Under the pieces are notes generated by a model. That model was not told the origin of the DNA, made no database searches, and saw only the letters and a list, made by a program, of their open reading frames with translations. Positions 25,129 through 33,924 of a stretch of DNA of 64,000 nt are shown piece by piece (position 1 is the stretch's first letter; each line of letters begins with the position of its first letter). The position numbers and the translations under genes were made by a program. The stretch comes from an uncultured Collinsella sp. (GTDB lineage Bacteria > Actinomycetota > Coriobacteriia > Coriobacteriales > Coriobacteriaceae), in the NCBI GenBank assembly GCA_900544725.1, contig UQWK01000003.1, positions 1 to 64,000 of the forward strand, given 5' to 3'.

Positions 25129-27843
25129 ATGGACACAGCCAACACCTATACAAAGACGCTCGAAAAGATCGTTCAAGACCTGTTCGAGCGCCCGGAAGAC
25201 CTGGTAAGAACAGCCTTTACCGACCAACTTACCGGCCTTGGCAACCGCGGCGGCTTTACCCGCTCGTTGGAAGAGCTCTGGGAGCAGGGCACGCCGGTCA
25301 CCATGGCGTTTATCGATATCGATAACCTCAAGCACTGCAACGACGCCTTCGGTCACGACGAGGGTAACCGCTACATTATGCAGGTGAGCCTGTACCTTAA
25401 GCTCTATATCAAAGTTGACGAGGCGGTGTTTCGCCTGGGTGGCGACGAGTTCGCAATCTTGTCCACCGTCGCGACCGAAGACGACCTTGCCGAGCGCCTT
25501 GAGCATTGCCGCTCGGTGCTGCTCAAAAACAACGACGCCGAGATGCCTCACTCGTTTAGCTATGGCGTATCGCATGCCGACCCAAAACTGGGCGAAACGT
25601 CCGATCGTATGACGCTCGATGCCGACCACCGCATGTACGACTACAAGCTGCGCCATGCCGTACACCTGGATCGTCGCAATATCAAACAAGTTCATGCAGA
25701 CGATTTTGAAGTCAGCGACCGTGTCTTCGACGCCTTCTCGATGCTTGACGAGGGACGATATTTCTTTATCGAGAACTTGGACAAGCATCGCACCCTTTGG
25801 TCACAAGGCGCCTTGCGCGATTTCGGTCTTCCTTCGGAGCATATGGACAACTGCCACGATTACTGGAAAACGCGCGTCCATCCCGATGACCTCGAGGCCT
25901 ATATCAACGATATCAACCAGATTTACAACGGCTCCAAGCACTATCGCGTCATGCGGTATCGAGTGCGCAACGCTGCTGGCGATTACGTGCTTTGTCGCGT
26001 CCGAGGCTATCGCATCGACGGAAACGGAGACACGCCCTCGCTCTACGTTGGCGAACTCGTCAATCACGCTCTGGTCGAGACGATTGACCCCGCAACAGGG
26101 CTTGGAACCCAGCGCATGTTGATCGACGCCATTGATACTTGCCGCCGCGATAACCGCGGGATGGGCCTTGCCGCCGTGCGTGTTCGCGGTACAACGCAGC
26201 TCAATGAACGCTATGGGGCCGACGCCGTCGATGCCATGCTTTCCGAGTATGCCGGCCGCATGCTCTCGCTCATCCGCGGCAGAAGCCGTGTATTCCGCTC
26301 GCGCAGCGCGCAGTTCGTTGTACTTACCGATAGTTTTGACCGCAATGCCTTCGATCACCTCGTTGGGGATTTGGAACATGTTGTCTCAAAACCCATCCAG
26401 ATTGCCGGCGACGTCATCACCCCCACATGCCTGGTCGTGCCTGTCTACTACGAGCGCCTTGTTAACCAGGCACCGGCCGTTTTGGACGAACTCGACCGCC
26501 GCATTCGCGCCATAAACGGACCGTTCCACAACGACAGTCCCTGCATTCCCGAAATCAAGCGCAAAGGCGCAATCGCCGAGCGCATCGACCCGCTCACCGG
26601 CCTCTACCGCCCCAGTGAGTTTATGCGACGCGCCAATGCCTTTCTGTCGACGGCACAAGGCAGCGCATGGTGCATTGCCACCGTCGACATGGGACACATG
26701 CGCCTGTTTAATGAATGGCACGGACAAACCGAGGGCGACCGCGTGCTTGCCGATGTGGGCACGGTGCTTAAGGATATCGAGAACGCGGGCATGAGCGTTG
26801 CGGGCTACTGGGGCATGGACGACTTTTGCATCCTTGCTCCCTTTGACCGCGATACGATTCATCGAATTTATGCCGGCGTGCGCGAAGCGGTTGCCAGGCA
26901 CGACGACGGCGTGGGTTTTTGGCCGTCCATGGGCGTCTACCCCGTCAAACCCCGTGAGGAAATCACCATCGACGCTCAGGCAAGGGCCATGTATGCCAAC
27001 CGTCGCGCCAAAAATGACTTTAAAGACCGCATCGCTGTTTTCCGCCCCGAAGAGTACGCCCACGAGGTTGCGTTTCACAACACCCTCACCGAGTTCCAAT
27101 ATGCGCTCTCCAACGATCGCATCACCTACTACCTGCAGCCCCAGGTGGACATGGAAACCGGCGAGATTGTTGGTGCCGAGGCGCTCACGCGCTGGATTGG
27201 TAATGACGGCACCCTCATTCCGCCCGTTTCCTTTATCCCGACGCTCGAGGAAAGCGGTTTTGTGGTGACGCTCGACAAATATATTTGGCAGGGCGTTGCC
27301 TTGTGGCTTCGCAAGCGCCTTGACCAGGGGCTTCGCGTGGTTCCGATCTCGCTTAATGTGTCGCGCGTGGATATCCTTGCCTGCGACGTCGCCGAGCATA
27401 TGAGCGCGCTTGCCGCCAGCTACAATCTATCGCCCGAGCTCATGCGCATCGAGATTACCGAGACTGCCTATACCGGAGAGCCCGAGGCTGTGGATAAACT
27501 GACAGCCGACCTGCACACCCGCGGCTTCTCGACCTACATGGACGATTTTGGCACCGGCCAGTCCACGCTCGCGATGCTCAAAAACGTCAACGTCGACGTC
27601 ATCAAACTCGACCGCACGTTTGTGCCCGTCGACGGCGATCAAGGCCGTAGCGCGCAAATCATTTCGTCGATGCTCGGGATGGCGCAATCGCTCGAGCTGC
27701 CCGTTGTGATCGAAGGCATCGAGACGGAGGCGCAGGCTCAGCTGCTGCGTCAGATGGGCGCACGCTATGCACAGGGCTTTCTCTACTACCGTCCCATGCC
27801 GGCGGCAGATTTTGAGGCATTGCTCGATGGTGGCGAGGATTGA
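25129..27843 (+). CDS. Multi-domain GGDEF/EAL cyclic-di-GMP protein
   Basis: 904 aa, no membrane segments. Order: an intact GGDEF domain (DQLTGLGNR from 32, GGDEF 104-108, no RxxD inhibitory site); a PAS-like segment around 205-300; a degenerate GGDEF-like domain; another with WGMDDF (561-566) in place of GGDEF; and an EAL phosphodiesterase domain with EAL (684-686), LNVS, IEITE, DDFGTG (805-810), IKLDR and EGIET all present. It may therefore both make and degrade c-di-GMP. The ATG at 25129 has only a weak SD. The shorter gene at 27971 is a paralog of its first half. Confidence 0.88.
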   Translation: MDTANTYTKTLEKIVQDLFERPEDLVRTAFTDQLTGLGNRGGFTRSLEELWEQGTPVTMAFIDIDNLKHCNDAFGHDEGNRYIMQVSLYLKLYIKVDEAVFRLGGDEFAILSTVATEDDLAERLEHCRSVLLKNNDAEMPHSFSYGVSHADPKLGETSDRMTLDADHRMYDYKLRHAVHLDRRNIKQVHADDFEVSDRVFDAFSMLDEGRYFFIENLDKHRTLWSQGALRDFGLPSEHMDNCHDYWKTRVHPDDLEAYINDINQIYNGSKHYRVMRYRVRNAAGDYVLCRVRGYRIDGNGDTPSLYVGELVNHALVETIDPATGLGTQRMLIDAIDTCRRDNRGMGLAAVRVRGTTQLNERYGADAVDAMLSEYAGRMLSLIRGRSRVFRSRSAQFVVLTDSFDRNAFDHLVGDLEHVVSKPIQIAGDVITPTCLVVPVYYERLVNQAPAVLDELDRRIRAINGPFHNDSPCIPEIKRKGAIAERIDPLTGLYRPSEFMRRANAFLSTAQGSAWCIATVDMGHMRLFNEWHGQTEGDRVLADVGTVLKDIENAGMSVAGYWGMDDFCILAPFDRDTIHRIYAGVREAVARHDDGVGFWPSMGVYPVKPREEITIDAQARAMYANRRAKNDFKDRIAVFRPEEYAHEVAFHNTLTEFQYALSNDRITYYLQPQVDMETGEIVGAEALTRWIGNDGTLIPPVSFIPTLEESGFVVTLDKYIWQGVALWLRKRLDQGLRVVPISLNVSRVDILACDVAEHMSALAASYNLSPELMRIEITETAYTGEPEAVDKLTADLHTRGFSTYMDDFGTGQSTLAMLKNVNVDVIKLDRTFVPVDGDQGRSAQIISSMLGMAQSLELPVVIEGIETEAQAQLLRQMGARYAQGFLYYRPMPAADFEALLDGGED

Positions 27844-27970
27844 TGCGTTCACATGCAGGCCGCTACCGTTGAGGGGCACGTTTGTCCCCGTTGGCTAACT
27901 TATTATCCCCATTAAAATGCAATTGGGCATATGATACAAACCGCTGTCTCGCCCAAGGAGGTTTTACATC

Positions 27971-29500
27971 ATGAACGAGTCGTATCGCCTGGGCGAGCAA
28001 TCAATCATCGCCCACCTTCAACGACTTGCGAACGGGGCCTCAACCGCCGAGCTCGATGTTTCGGCATTGCCCGCAGAGCTGCGTGCCATTGGCGAGCAGC
28101 TACAAAAAACGCATGCCGTCCTGCAGCAGGAACGGCAGCTGCTTGAGCGCAGTGCCTATATCGATACGCTCACCAATCTTGGCAACCGTGGCGGGCTCGA
28201 CCGCCACGTCGATCAACTCTGGCGCAAAGGCATCCCCTTCACCTGCGCCTATATCGACATCGACCACCTCAAGCATTGCAACGATACGTTTGGCCACGCC
28301 GAGGGCAACCGCTACATTCTGGGCATCTGCCGCGTGCTCACCGAAACAATGAAGCACGATGATCTGCTGTTCCGTATCGGCGGAGACGAATTTGTACTCG
28401 TGTCTCCTACGGTAGACGAAGCCGAGCTCGAGCGGCGCCTGGAGCGGACGCGCAGCGATCTTATCGAGGCAACATCGGACGGCAAAGCGCCCATGATCGC
28501 GAGCTTTAGTTTTGGCTGCTCGCGCGTCGACCCGCTTGCTGGCGATACGCATCGCCAGACGGTCATGGACGCCGACCGAAAAATGTATCGCTACAAGCTC
28601 ATGCACCGCGTGCAGCAACCGAAAGAAGACAACGCGTCGCAACGCCCGATCGCCGATCAGCTTCCCTGCAACGACCGCGTGTTCCAAGCGATCTCCATGA
28701 GCTCCGAGACGCGCTATCCGTTTATCCTTAACCTCGATACCGGCGAATCGCAATGGTCGGTTAATGCCGTGCGCGATTTTGACCTGCCCTCGTAACACCC
28801 CTACAACTCTGTCGACATGTGGCTTGCCCGCGTTCACCCCGAAGACCGCGACAATGTACGCACCGAGCTCGATATGGTGCTAAACGGCACGTGGCACTTC
28901 CATTACATGCAGTATCGCGTCATAGACGCCACCGAAAAATACGTGCTTTGTGACTGTACGGGCTACCGCCTGGACGCCACCGATACCGAGCCCAACATGT
29001 ATGTGGGCATTATCATCAACCGAAGCTTGGCAGATACGACCGATTCCGTGACCGGCTTGGGCGATATCCACGCCCTGGTCAACGCCATTGGCGAGATGCG
29101 TCGCGTGGCGCACGAGGTGGGCTTTGTCGCCATTAAAATTGACGATATCGCTCAGGTCAATGCCCGCTTTGGCTTTGATGCGGGTGACCGTGTTTTGGCC
29201 GAAAGCGCCGCCTGCCTCATGGACTGCTCACGCGGCAAGGGTTGCCTGTTCCGCTCAACCGGACCGATGTTCGTGGCGCTTTTCGATAACCTCGATCCCC
29301 AGGAAACCGACCAGATCGCCGACGAGATCGAGCGGTCCTTAGGCTCGCCCGTGCTCATCGGCTCGCTTGAGTACCTGCCGCCTATGCGCGTGGCAACGCT
29401 TCATCTAGACAGCGTCGACCGCCAGCCCGTCTCCATCCTAAACGAGCTGAAGACACTGCTCGCCGAGGCCGTGCAGGTGCCGGGTACCAAGTTGGATTAA
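27971..29500 (+). pseudogene. GGDEF gene interrupted by an in-frame stop
   Basis: Starts at an ATG with AAGGAGG upstream and encodes an intact GGDEF domain (GGDEF at 137-141), then stops at TAA 28793-28795 (codon 275). The same frame continues open to 29500 and aligns colinearly with the paralog at 25129: DLPS-stop-HPYNSVDMWLARVHPED against GLPSEHMDNCHDYWKTRVHPDD. The stop replaces a Glu codon, explained by one G-to-T change. The 274-aa product could still be a diguanylate cyclase; the downstream PAS and degenerate GGDEF parts are lost unless readthrough occurs. Confidence 0.85.
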
Positions 29501-29582
29501 CGGCACGGGTCGCGGCGCGCATCGCCTGCCCCATCATGAGATAATCCTCTGCAGAAGTCACCGACAGCAGAGGGAGTTTGTG

Positions 29583-30206
29583 ATGAAGGTTCTTTTAGTC
29601 AACGGCAGCCCCAAGGCAAATGGCAACACCGCTCGTGCGCTCGCCGAGATCGCCGAGCAACTTAGCGCCGAGGGCATCGACAGTGAGGTGTTCCAGCTGG
29701 GTGCCAAGCCCATTCGCGACTGTATCGGTTGCGGCCAGTGCGGCAAGCTTGATGGGCGCTGCACCTTCGACGACGATGTGGTGAACGAGCTTATCGCCGC
29801 CGCCGAGCAGGCAGACGGCTTTGTCTTTGGCTCGCCCGTCTACTATGCACACCCCAGCGGCCGCATTCTTTCGGCCCTCGACCGTGCCTTCTACGCGGGC
29901 GGCCGCGCCTTTGAGCACAAGCCTGGCGCCGCGGTCGCCGTTGCCCGTCGTGGCGGCACGTCGACCGCCTTCGATGTGCTCAACAAGTACTTCACCATCA
30001 AGCAGATGCCCGTGGTGGCTTCCACCTACTGGAACAACGTGTTTGGTCGCGTGCCCGGCGACGCCGAAGGCGATGCCGAGGGCCTTGCCACCATGCGCAA
30101 TATCGGCAAAAACATGGCCTGGCTCCTGCGTTGCATCGAAGCAGGCCGCGCCGCCGGCATCAACGCGCCCGAAGCAGATCGCGCAACGACCAATTTCATT
30201 CGATAA
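29583..30206 (+). CDS. Flavodoxin-fold NAD(P)H-dependent FMN reductase
   Basis: 207 aa. FMN phosphate-binding loop NGSPKANGNT at the start and the flavin-binding FGSPVYYAHPSG segment. CIGCGQC near residue 52 matches the compact cysteine motif of iron-sulfur flavoproteins, although the downstream cysteine spacing differs. I chose the ATG at 29583, 6 nt after GGGAG; a GTG lies one codon earlier. Role in redox balance or quinone/nitro reduction is inferred from the family only. Confidence 0.85.
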   Translation: MKVLLVNGSPKANGNTARALAEIAEQLSAEGIDSEVFQLGAKPIRDCIGCGQCGKLDGRCTFDDDVVNELIAAAEQADGFVFGSPVYYAHPSGRILSALDRAFYAGGRAFEHKPGAAVAVARRGGTSTAFDVLNKYFTIKQMPVVASTYWNNVFGRVPGDAEGDAEGLATMRNIGKNMAWLLRCIEAGRAAGINAPEADRATTNFIR

Positions 30207-30210
30207 GTCC

Positions 30211-30385
30211 AGCGGTGGTCACCTCGATGTTCCATCAATGTCAGCGAAAAGCCAGCTGATGAGGCAAGGTGTCTTGAAAGAGGAGGGCGCTGGGCTTTTG
30301 CCCGCGCCCGACGATTGAAAGGCAGATTGCCCATCAGATGGCTTTGCAGCGTCGAGGTGACCGCCGTTCGTTAGAACGGCGGAAC
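30211..30385 (+). ncRNA. Long structured leader ahead of the ArsC-like gene
   Basis: Three stacked helices can be drawn by hand. P1 has 19 continuous pairs (30211-30229 with 30350-30368, three G-U). P2 has about 19 pairs (30248-30267 with 30327-30345, one mismatch and one bulge). P3 has 10 pairs with a UUUU loop (30285-30309). A 17/17 internal loop carries UUGAAAG on both sides. Overlapping the P1 3' strand, CCGCCGUUC (30361-30369) can instead pair with GAACGGCGG (30374-30382), covering the presumed ribosome site. The two states are mutually exclusive, as in a riboswitch. Not matched to a class I know. Confidence 0.5.
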
Positions 30386-30387
30386 AT

Positions 30388-30726
30388 ATGATCCAAATCT
30401 TCGGCACCAAGAAGTCCTTCGATACCAAGAAGGCTCAGCGTTATTTTAAGGAGCGCCGCATTAAGGTGCAGTTTATCGACCTTAAGGAAAAGGAGATGAG
30501 CAAGGGCGAGCTCACGAGCGTGATGCAGGCGGTCGGCGGCATCGACAAGCTGCTCAACCCCAAGGCTAAGGACGAGGAGACGCTCGCGCTCATCCAGCAC
30601 CTCACCCCTAGCCAGCGCTTCGATAAACTGCTCGAGAATCAGCAGGTTCTAGCCGAGCCCATCGTGCGCAACGGCAAAAAGGCCACCGTCGGTTATTGCC
30701 CCGATGTATGGGGAGCCTGGGAGTAG
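30388..30726 (+). CDS. ArsC/Spx-like thioredoxin-fold protein lacking the N-terminal cysteine
   Basis: 112 aa. The ArsC-family pattern is recognisable (FGTKKSFDTKKAQRYFKER; PIVRNGKKATVGYCPDVW), but the position of the catalytic Cys is Ser (KKS for KKC or KNC). The only cysteine is C104 in GYCP. Arsenate reductase activity is therefore unlikely; a Spx/YffB-like regulatory or binding role is possible. Preceded by the structured leader and with a poor ribosome site, which suggests controlled translation. Confidence 0.75.
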   Translation: MIQIFGTKKSFDTKKAQRYFKERRIKVQFIDLKEKEMSKGELTSVMQAVGGIDKLLNPKAKDEETLALIQHLTPSQRFDKLLENQQVLAEPIVRNGKKATVGYCPDVWGAWE

Positions 30727-30812
30727 CTTGTGTTATTTGCCGGCGCGTGGGTATAAGAGCAGGCGTTTGGCATAAGATTCAACTGTAAGCCATGTCTAAC
30801 AAAGGAGGGCAC

Positions 30813-31943
30813 ATGCCCAACAAACCCGTGAAGATCATCATGCTTACCGGATACCTCGGTGCCGGCAAGACCACGCTGCTCAACCACATCCTCGCTAACG
30901 ACGGCGGCATCCGCGCCGCCGTGATCGTCAACGATATCGGCGAGATCAATGTCGACGCCAGCCTTATCGCCGACGGCGGCCTTTCCGAGACCGACGACCT
31001 CATCCCGCTCACCAACGGCTGCATCTGCTGCACACTTTCGGACGACCTGGCCAACCAGCTGCAGGGCATCGCCGATTCGGGCAACTTCGATTACATCATC
31101 ATCGAGGCCTCGGGCATTTGCGAGCCCATCCCCATCGCCTACACCATCTCGAGCTTCTGCGACGAGGCCAAGGTGGGCGGCGAGCCCAAGCTCGCGCTCG
31201 ACAACATCGTGGCCGTGGTCGACTGCGCCCGCATGTACGACGAGTTCAACGGCGGTCGCGACCTGCTGGCCGAGGATATCGACGAGGACGACATCGAGAG
31301 CCTGCTCATCCAGCAGATCGAATTCTGCTCCACGCTGATCCTCAACAAGACCGATACCGTGACGCCCGAGCAGATCGCCGAGCTCAAGGCCATCGTGCGC
31401 AGCCTGCAGAAGGACGCCGTGATTGTCGAGGCCCAAAACGGCGAGGTCCCCATGGAGGAGCTGCTCGACACCGACCGCTTCGACTTTATGCGCGCCTACA
31501 ACTCCGCCGCCTGGATCGAGGCCATGGAGCATCCCGAGGAGCACGACGACCCCGAGGTGCTCGAGTACGACATCGAGACCTTTGTGTACTCGCGCCGCAA
31601 GCCGTTTGACCTGCAGAAGTTCACCAATTTTGTTGAGCAGGAGTGGCCCGACGAGGTCATCCGCGTCAAGGGTCCGCTGTGGCAGACCGGCGATCCGGAC
31701 ATGTGCTACATGTTTGAGCAGGCCGGCCACCAGATGCGCCTGATGGAGAACGGCCTGTTTGTCGATTCGGCGCCCGAGGGCGAGAAGCAGAAGATCATCG
31801 ACGAGAACCCCGAGATCATGCAGATTTGGGACGACGAGACGGGCGACCGCATGACGAGCCTGTGCATCATCGGCCGTCACATGGACAAGGATGCGTTCAT
31901 CGCCTCCCTCGATGCCTGCCTGACCGACTGGCACCGCGCCTAG
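30813..31943 (+). CDS. CobW/COG0523-type GTP-binding metallochaperone
   Basis: 376 aa. Walker A GYLGAGKTT at residues 10-18, the metal site NGCICC (CxCC) about 70 residues in, and NKTD for guanine recognition. The C-terminal CobW domain follows (residues ~250-376). The family uses GTP hydrolysis to deliver zinc, cobalt or other metals. ATG at 30813 with AAAGGAGG 4 nt upstream. No zinc-regulated partner genes are adjacent, so the metal is unassigned. Confidence 0.88.
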   Translation: MPNKPVKIIMLTGYLGAGKTTLLNHILANDGGIRAAVIVNDIGEINVDASLIADGGLSETDDLIPLTNGCICCTLSDDLANQLQGIADSGNFDYIIIEASGICEPIPIAYTISSFCDEAKVGGEPKLALDNIVAVVDCARMYDEFNGGRDLLAEDIDEDDIESLLIQQIEFCSTLILNKTDTVTPEQIAELKAIVRSLQKDAVIVEAQNGEVPMEELLDTDRFDFMRAYNSAAWIEAMEHPEEHDDPEVLEYDIETFVYSRRKPFDLQKFTNFVEQEWPDEVIRVKGPLWQTGDPDMCYMFEQAGHQMRLMENGLFVDSAPEGEKQKIIDENPEIMQIWDDETGDRMTSLCIIGRHMDKDAFIASLDACLTDWHRA

Positions 31944-31983
31944 GTTTATCCAAGCGGGCATTTTTCCGCCTATGTAACCGCCA

Positions 31984-32018
31984 AACCACCACGAAGGTGC
32001 CCTTCGTGGTGGTTTTTC
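31984..32018 (+). terminator. Intrinsic terminator after the CobW gene
   Basis: Fourteen-bp perfect stem AACCACCACGAAGG / CCTTCGTGGTGGTT with loop TGC, then TTT. Confidence 0.9.
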
Positions 32019-32038
32019 GTTCTAAGCCAAGGAGATTC

Positions 32039-32638
32039 ATGTTCAACATTGTGCTGTATGCACCCGAGATTCCGGCCAATACGGGCAATATCGGCCGCAC
32101 CTGCGTGGTCACCGGCGCCCGCCTGCATCTGGTGGAGCCGCTGGGGTTTTCACTCGACGACAAGACGGTGCGTCGCGCCGGCCTGGGCTACTGGCAAAAC
32201 TTGGACGTGACGACCTATGCCGGCTGGGAGGATTTCCTTGCGCGCAACGACCTCTCCCCCGCCGATGGTCGCCTGCATCTGCTGACCAAAAAGGCACGCC
32301 GCACCTATGCTCAGAGTACCTACCGCGATGGCGACTACTTGGTCTTTGGCAGCGAGAGCTCGGGCATTCCCGAGCCACTGCTTGCCGCGGCGCCCGAGCG
32401 CTGCGAGCGCATCCCGATGCTGCGCGATTGCGACTCGCTCGATAACGCCGAGGCCTGGGAAGCCCACGAGGAATCGCTCGGGCATACCGAGGACAGCCAC
32501 GAGGCCATCCTTCGACAGGATATCTGCGGCAACTTCGTCAACCCGGACGACTACCGCATCAGCGCACTCAACCTTTCCAACAGCGCCGCCATCGTCCTCT
32601 ACGAAGCCCTGCGCCAAACAGCCTTTCCAGAAATGTGA
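32039..32638 (+). CDS. trmL: tRNA (cytidine/uridine-2'-O) methyltransferase TrmL
   Basis: 199 aa SPOUT-family enzyme that 2'-O-methylates the wobble base of tRNA-Leu isoacceptors. Motifs: IVLYAPEIPANTGNIGRTC at the N-terminus, FGSESSGIPE and ALNLSNSAAIVLYEALRQ (the knot region). About 40 residues between PML and the NLSN motif are an insertion relative to the ~155-aa enzymes. ATG at 32039 after AAGGAG. Its stop codon is supplied by the palindromic repeat that follows. Confidence 0.9.
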   Translation: MFNIVLYAPEIPANTGNIGRTCVVTGARLHLVEPLGFSLDDKTVRRAGLGYWQNLDVTTYAGWEDFLARNDLSPADGRLHLLTKKARRTYAQSTYRDGDYLVFGSESSGIPEPLLAAAPERCERIPMLRDCDSLDNAEAWEAHEESLGHTEDSHEAILRQDICGNFVNPDDYRISALNLSNSAAIVLYEALRQTAFPEM

Positions 32639-32664
32639 CAAAGGAACTGTCCCTTTGTCACATT
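32632..32664. repeat. GTCCC-core palindrome, left copy
   Basis: AATGTGACAAAGG / CCTTTGTCACATT, 13-bp arms with a 7-nt loop (AACTGTC). Overlaps the trmL stop codon. An almost identical copy lies at 33889, on the other side of the AAA ATPase gene. Confidence 0.85.
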
Positions 32665-32782
32665 CAAGCGCCACGCCGATAGCACACACGCCTAATTGAT
32701 GCTCAAGATAAAGAGCCCTCACTTTTAATCAGAATTAACTAAAGTAAAATGAAGTTAAACGGCGGTGTGAAAGGAGAGCCTT

Positions 32783-33883
32783 GTGAAATATCTCGAGAAC
32801 CCGTTTACCCCCAGTTTTGGTGAGGTTCCTGCCCATCTCGCTGGCAGACAACTGATTATTCGGGATTTGGACCGTGCCTTCTTGAGCCAGCGCAGGCGCC
32901 CAGAATTGACATCGATCTTCTCAGGCGCACGTGGAACCGGTAAAACCGCTCTCATGTCGTCGCTCGCGACAAGGGCGGAATCCCACGGCTGGATAGCCGT
33001 AAAGACGACCGCGCTCCCGGGAATGCTTGAGGAAATCGAGTTCGGGGCGAAACGTGCTGCCGGCCATCTTATCGACCCGTCTAACAACTTCGAAGTCACC
33101 GGTCTCGGAATTGCACCGATCGGCAGCATCGAGGTCAATCGCGTTCACGATGCCTCAACCTGGCGTTATCGCATGGGCGACATCATCGACCAGCTCAACG
33201 AGGCGGGCACCGGTCTGCTCGTCACGGTTGACGAGGTAGACCCGACACTCGACGAGATGATTCAGCTCGCAGCGACGTATCAGCACTTTGTGACCGATGG
33301 GAAACGCGTCGCGCTGCTCATGGCGGGACTTCCCAACAACGTATCGACGCTACTGAACCACAAGACGGTCTCGTTCCTTCGCCGCGCCCAACAATATCAT
33401 CTGGGTCGCATTGCCGACTATGACGTGCGCGAGGCCTTGATTCGCACAATTCAGGAAAACGATCGCCTGGCAGATGCTGAGGGAATCGATAGAGCCGTTC
33501 GCTCGATCTCTGGTTTTCCCTTCCTATTGCAACTCGTAGGCTACCGTGCCTGGGATCTCACAAGCGATTCGAAGGAAATCTCCTCACGCGACTTTGACCT
33601 AGGAATCAAAATCGCGCGCGACGAGATGGACGACCGAATCCTCGCGGCAACCTATCGGGAACTCACCGCAGAGGACAAGCGATTCCTCATCGCCATGCTC
33701 GATGACGAGGAAGAGTCCACCACCGCTGACCTTGTCGAACGCCTTAAGCGTTCGCCGCAGCAGGTCTCCCGCTACCGACGCCGCATGATAGATGCCGGCA
33801 TCATTGGAGAACGCGGGCGCGGAATCGTCGCTTTTGAATTGCCATTCTTCCGCGACTATCTCGCCGCTCAATGCGTGAAATAG
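32783..33883 (+). CDS. AAA ATPase, Orc1/Cdc6-like (paralog A)
   Basis: 366 aa. Walker A is GARGTGKTAL (~50), Walker B VTVDEVD (~155), and sensor-like LLMAGLPNNV; then VSFLRRAQQYHLG and GFPFLLQLVGYRAW as family motifs. A C-terminal winged-helix-like segment (LVERLKRSPQQVSRYRRRMI) suggests DNA binding. GTG start at 32783 after AAGGAG. The layout resembles archaeal Orc1/Cdc6 ATPases but the bacterial role is unknown. Flanked by matching palindromes, it could be a cassette. Homologous to the gene at 36431. Confidence 0.75.
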   Translation: MKYLENPFTPSFGEVPAHLAGRQLIIRDLDRAFLSQRRRPELTSIFSGARGTGKTALMSSLATRAESHGWIAVKTTALPGMLEEIEFGAKRAAGHLIDPSNNFEVTGLGIAPIGSIEVNRVHDASTWRYRMGDIIDQLNEAGTGLLVTVDEVDPTLDEMIQLAATYQHFVTDGKRVALLMAGLPNNVSTLLNHKTVSFLRRAQQYHLGRIADYDVREALIRTIQENDRLADAEGIDRAVRSISGFPFLLQLVGYRAWDLTSDSKEISSRDFDLGIKIARDEMDDRILAATYRELTAEDKRFLIAMLDDEEESTTADLVERLKRSPQQVSRYRRRMIDAGIIGERGRGIVAFELPFFRDYLAAQCVK

Positions 33884-33888
33884 AAGTC

Positions 33889-33921
33889 AATGTGACAAAG
33901 GAACTGTTCCTTTGTCACATT
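33889..33921. repeat. GTCCC-core palindrome, right copy
   Basis: AATGTGACAAAGGAAC / GTTCCTTTGTCACATT, perfect 16-bp arms around a single T. It lies between the convergent ATPase and UvrA-like genes and may double as a terminator. Confidence 0.85.
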
Positions 33922-33924
33922 CGG

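Noticed and set aside
25020..25325. Small plus-strand frame overlapping the GGDEF-EAL start
   Set aside because: Basic, Pro-rich sequence, runs into the real gene in another frame, and has no SD.
30211..30385. 6S RNA, SRP RNA or T-box
   Set aside because: The terminal arm is too short for 6S, there is no SRP GGAAGG/tetraloop core, and no T-box UGGN-containing antiterminator.
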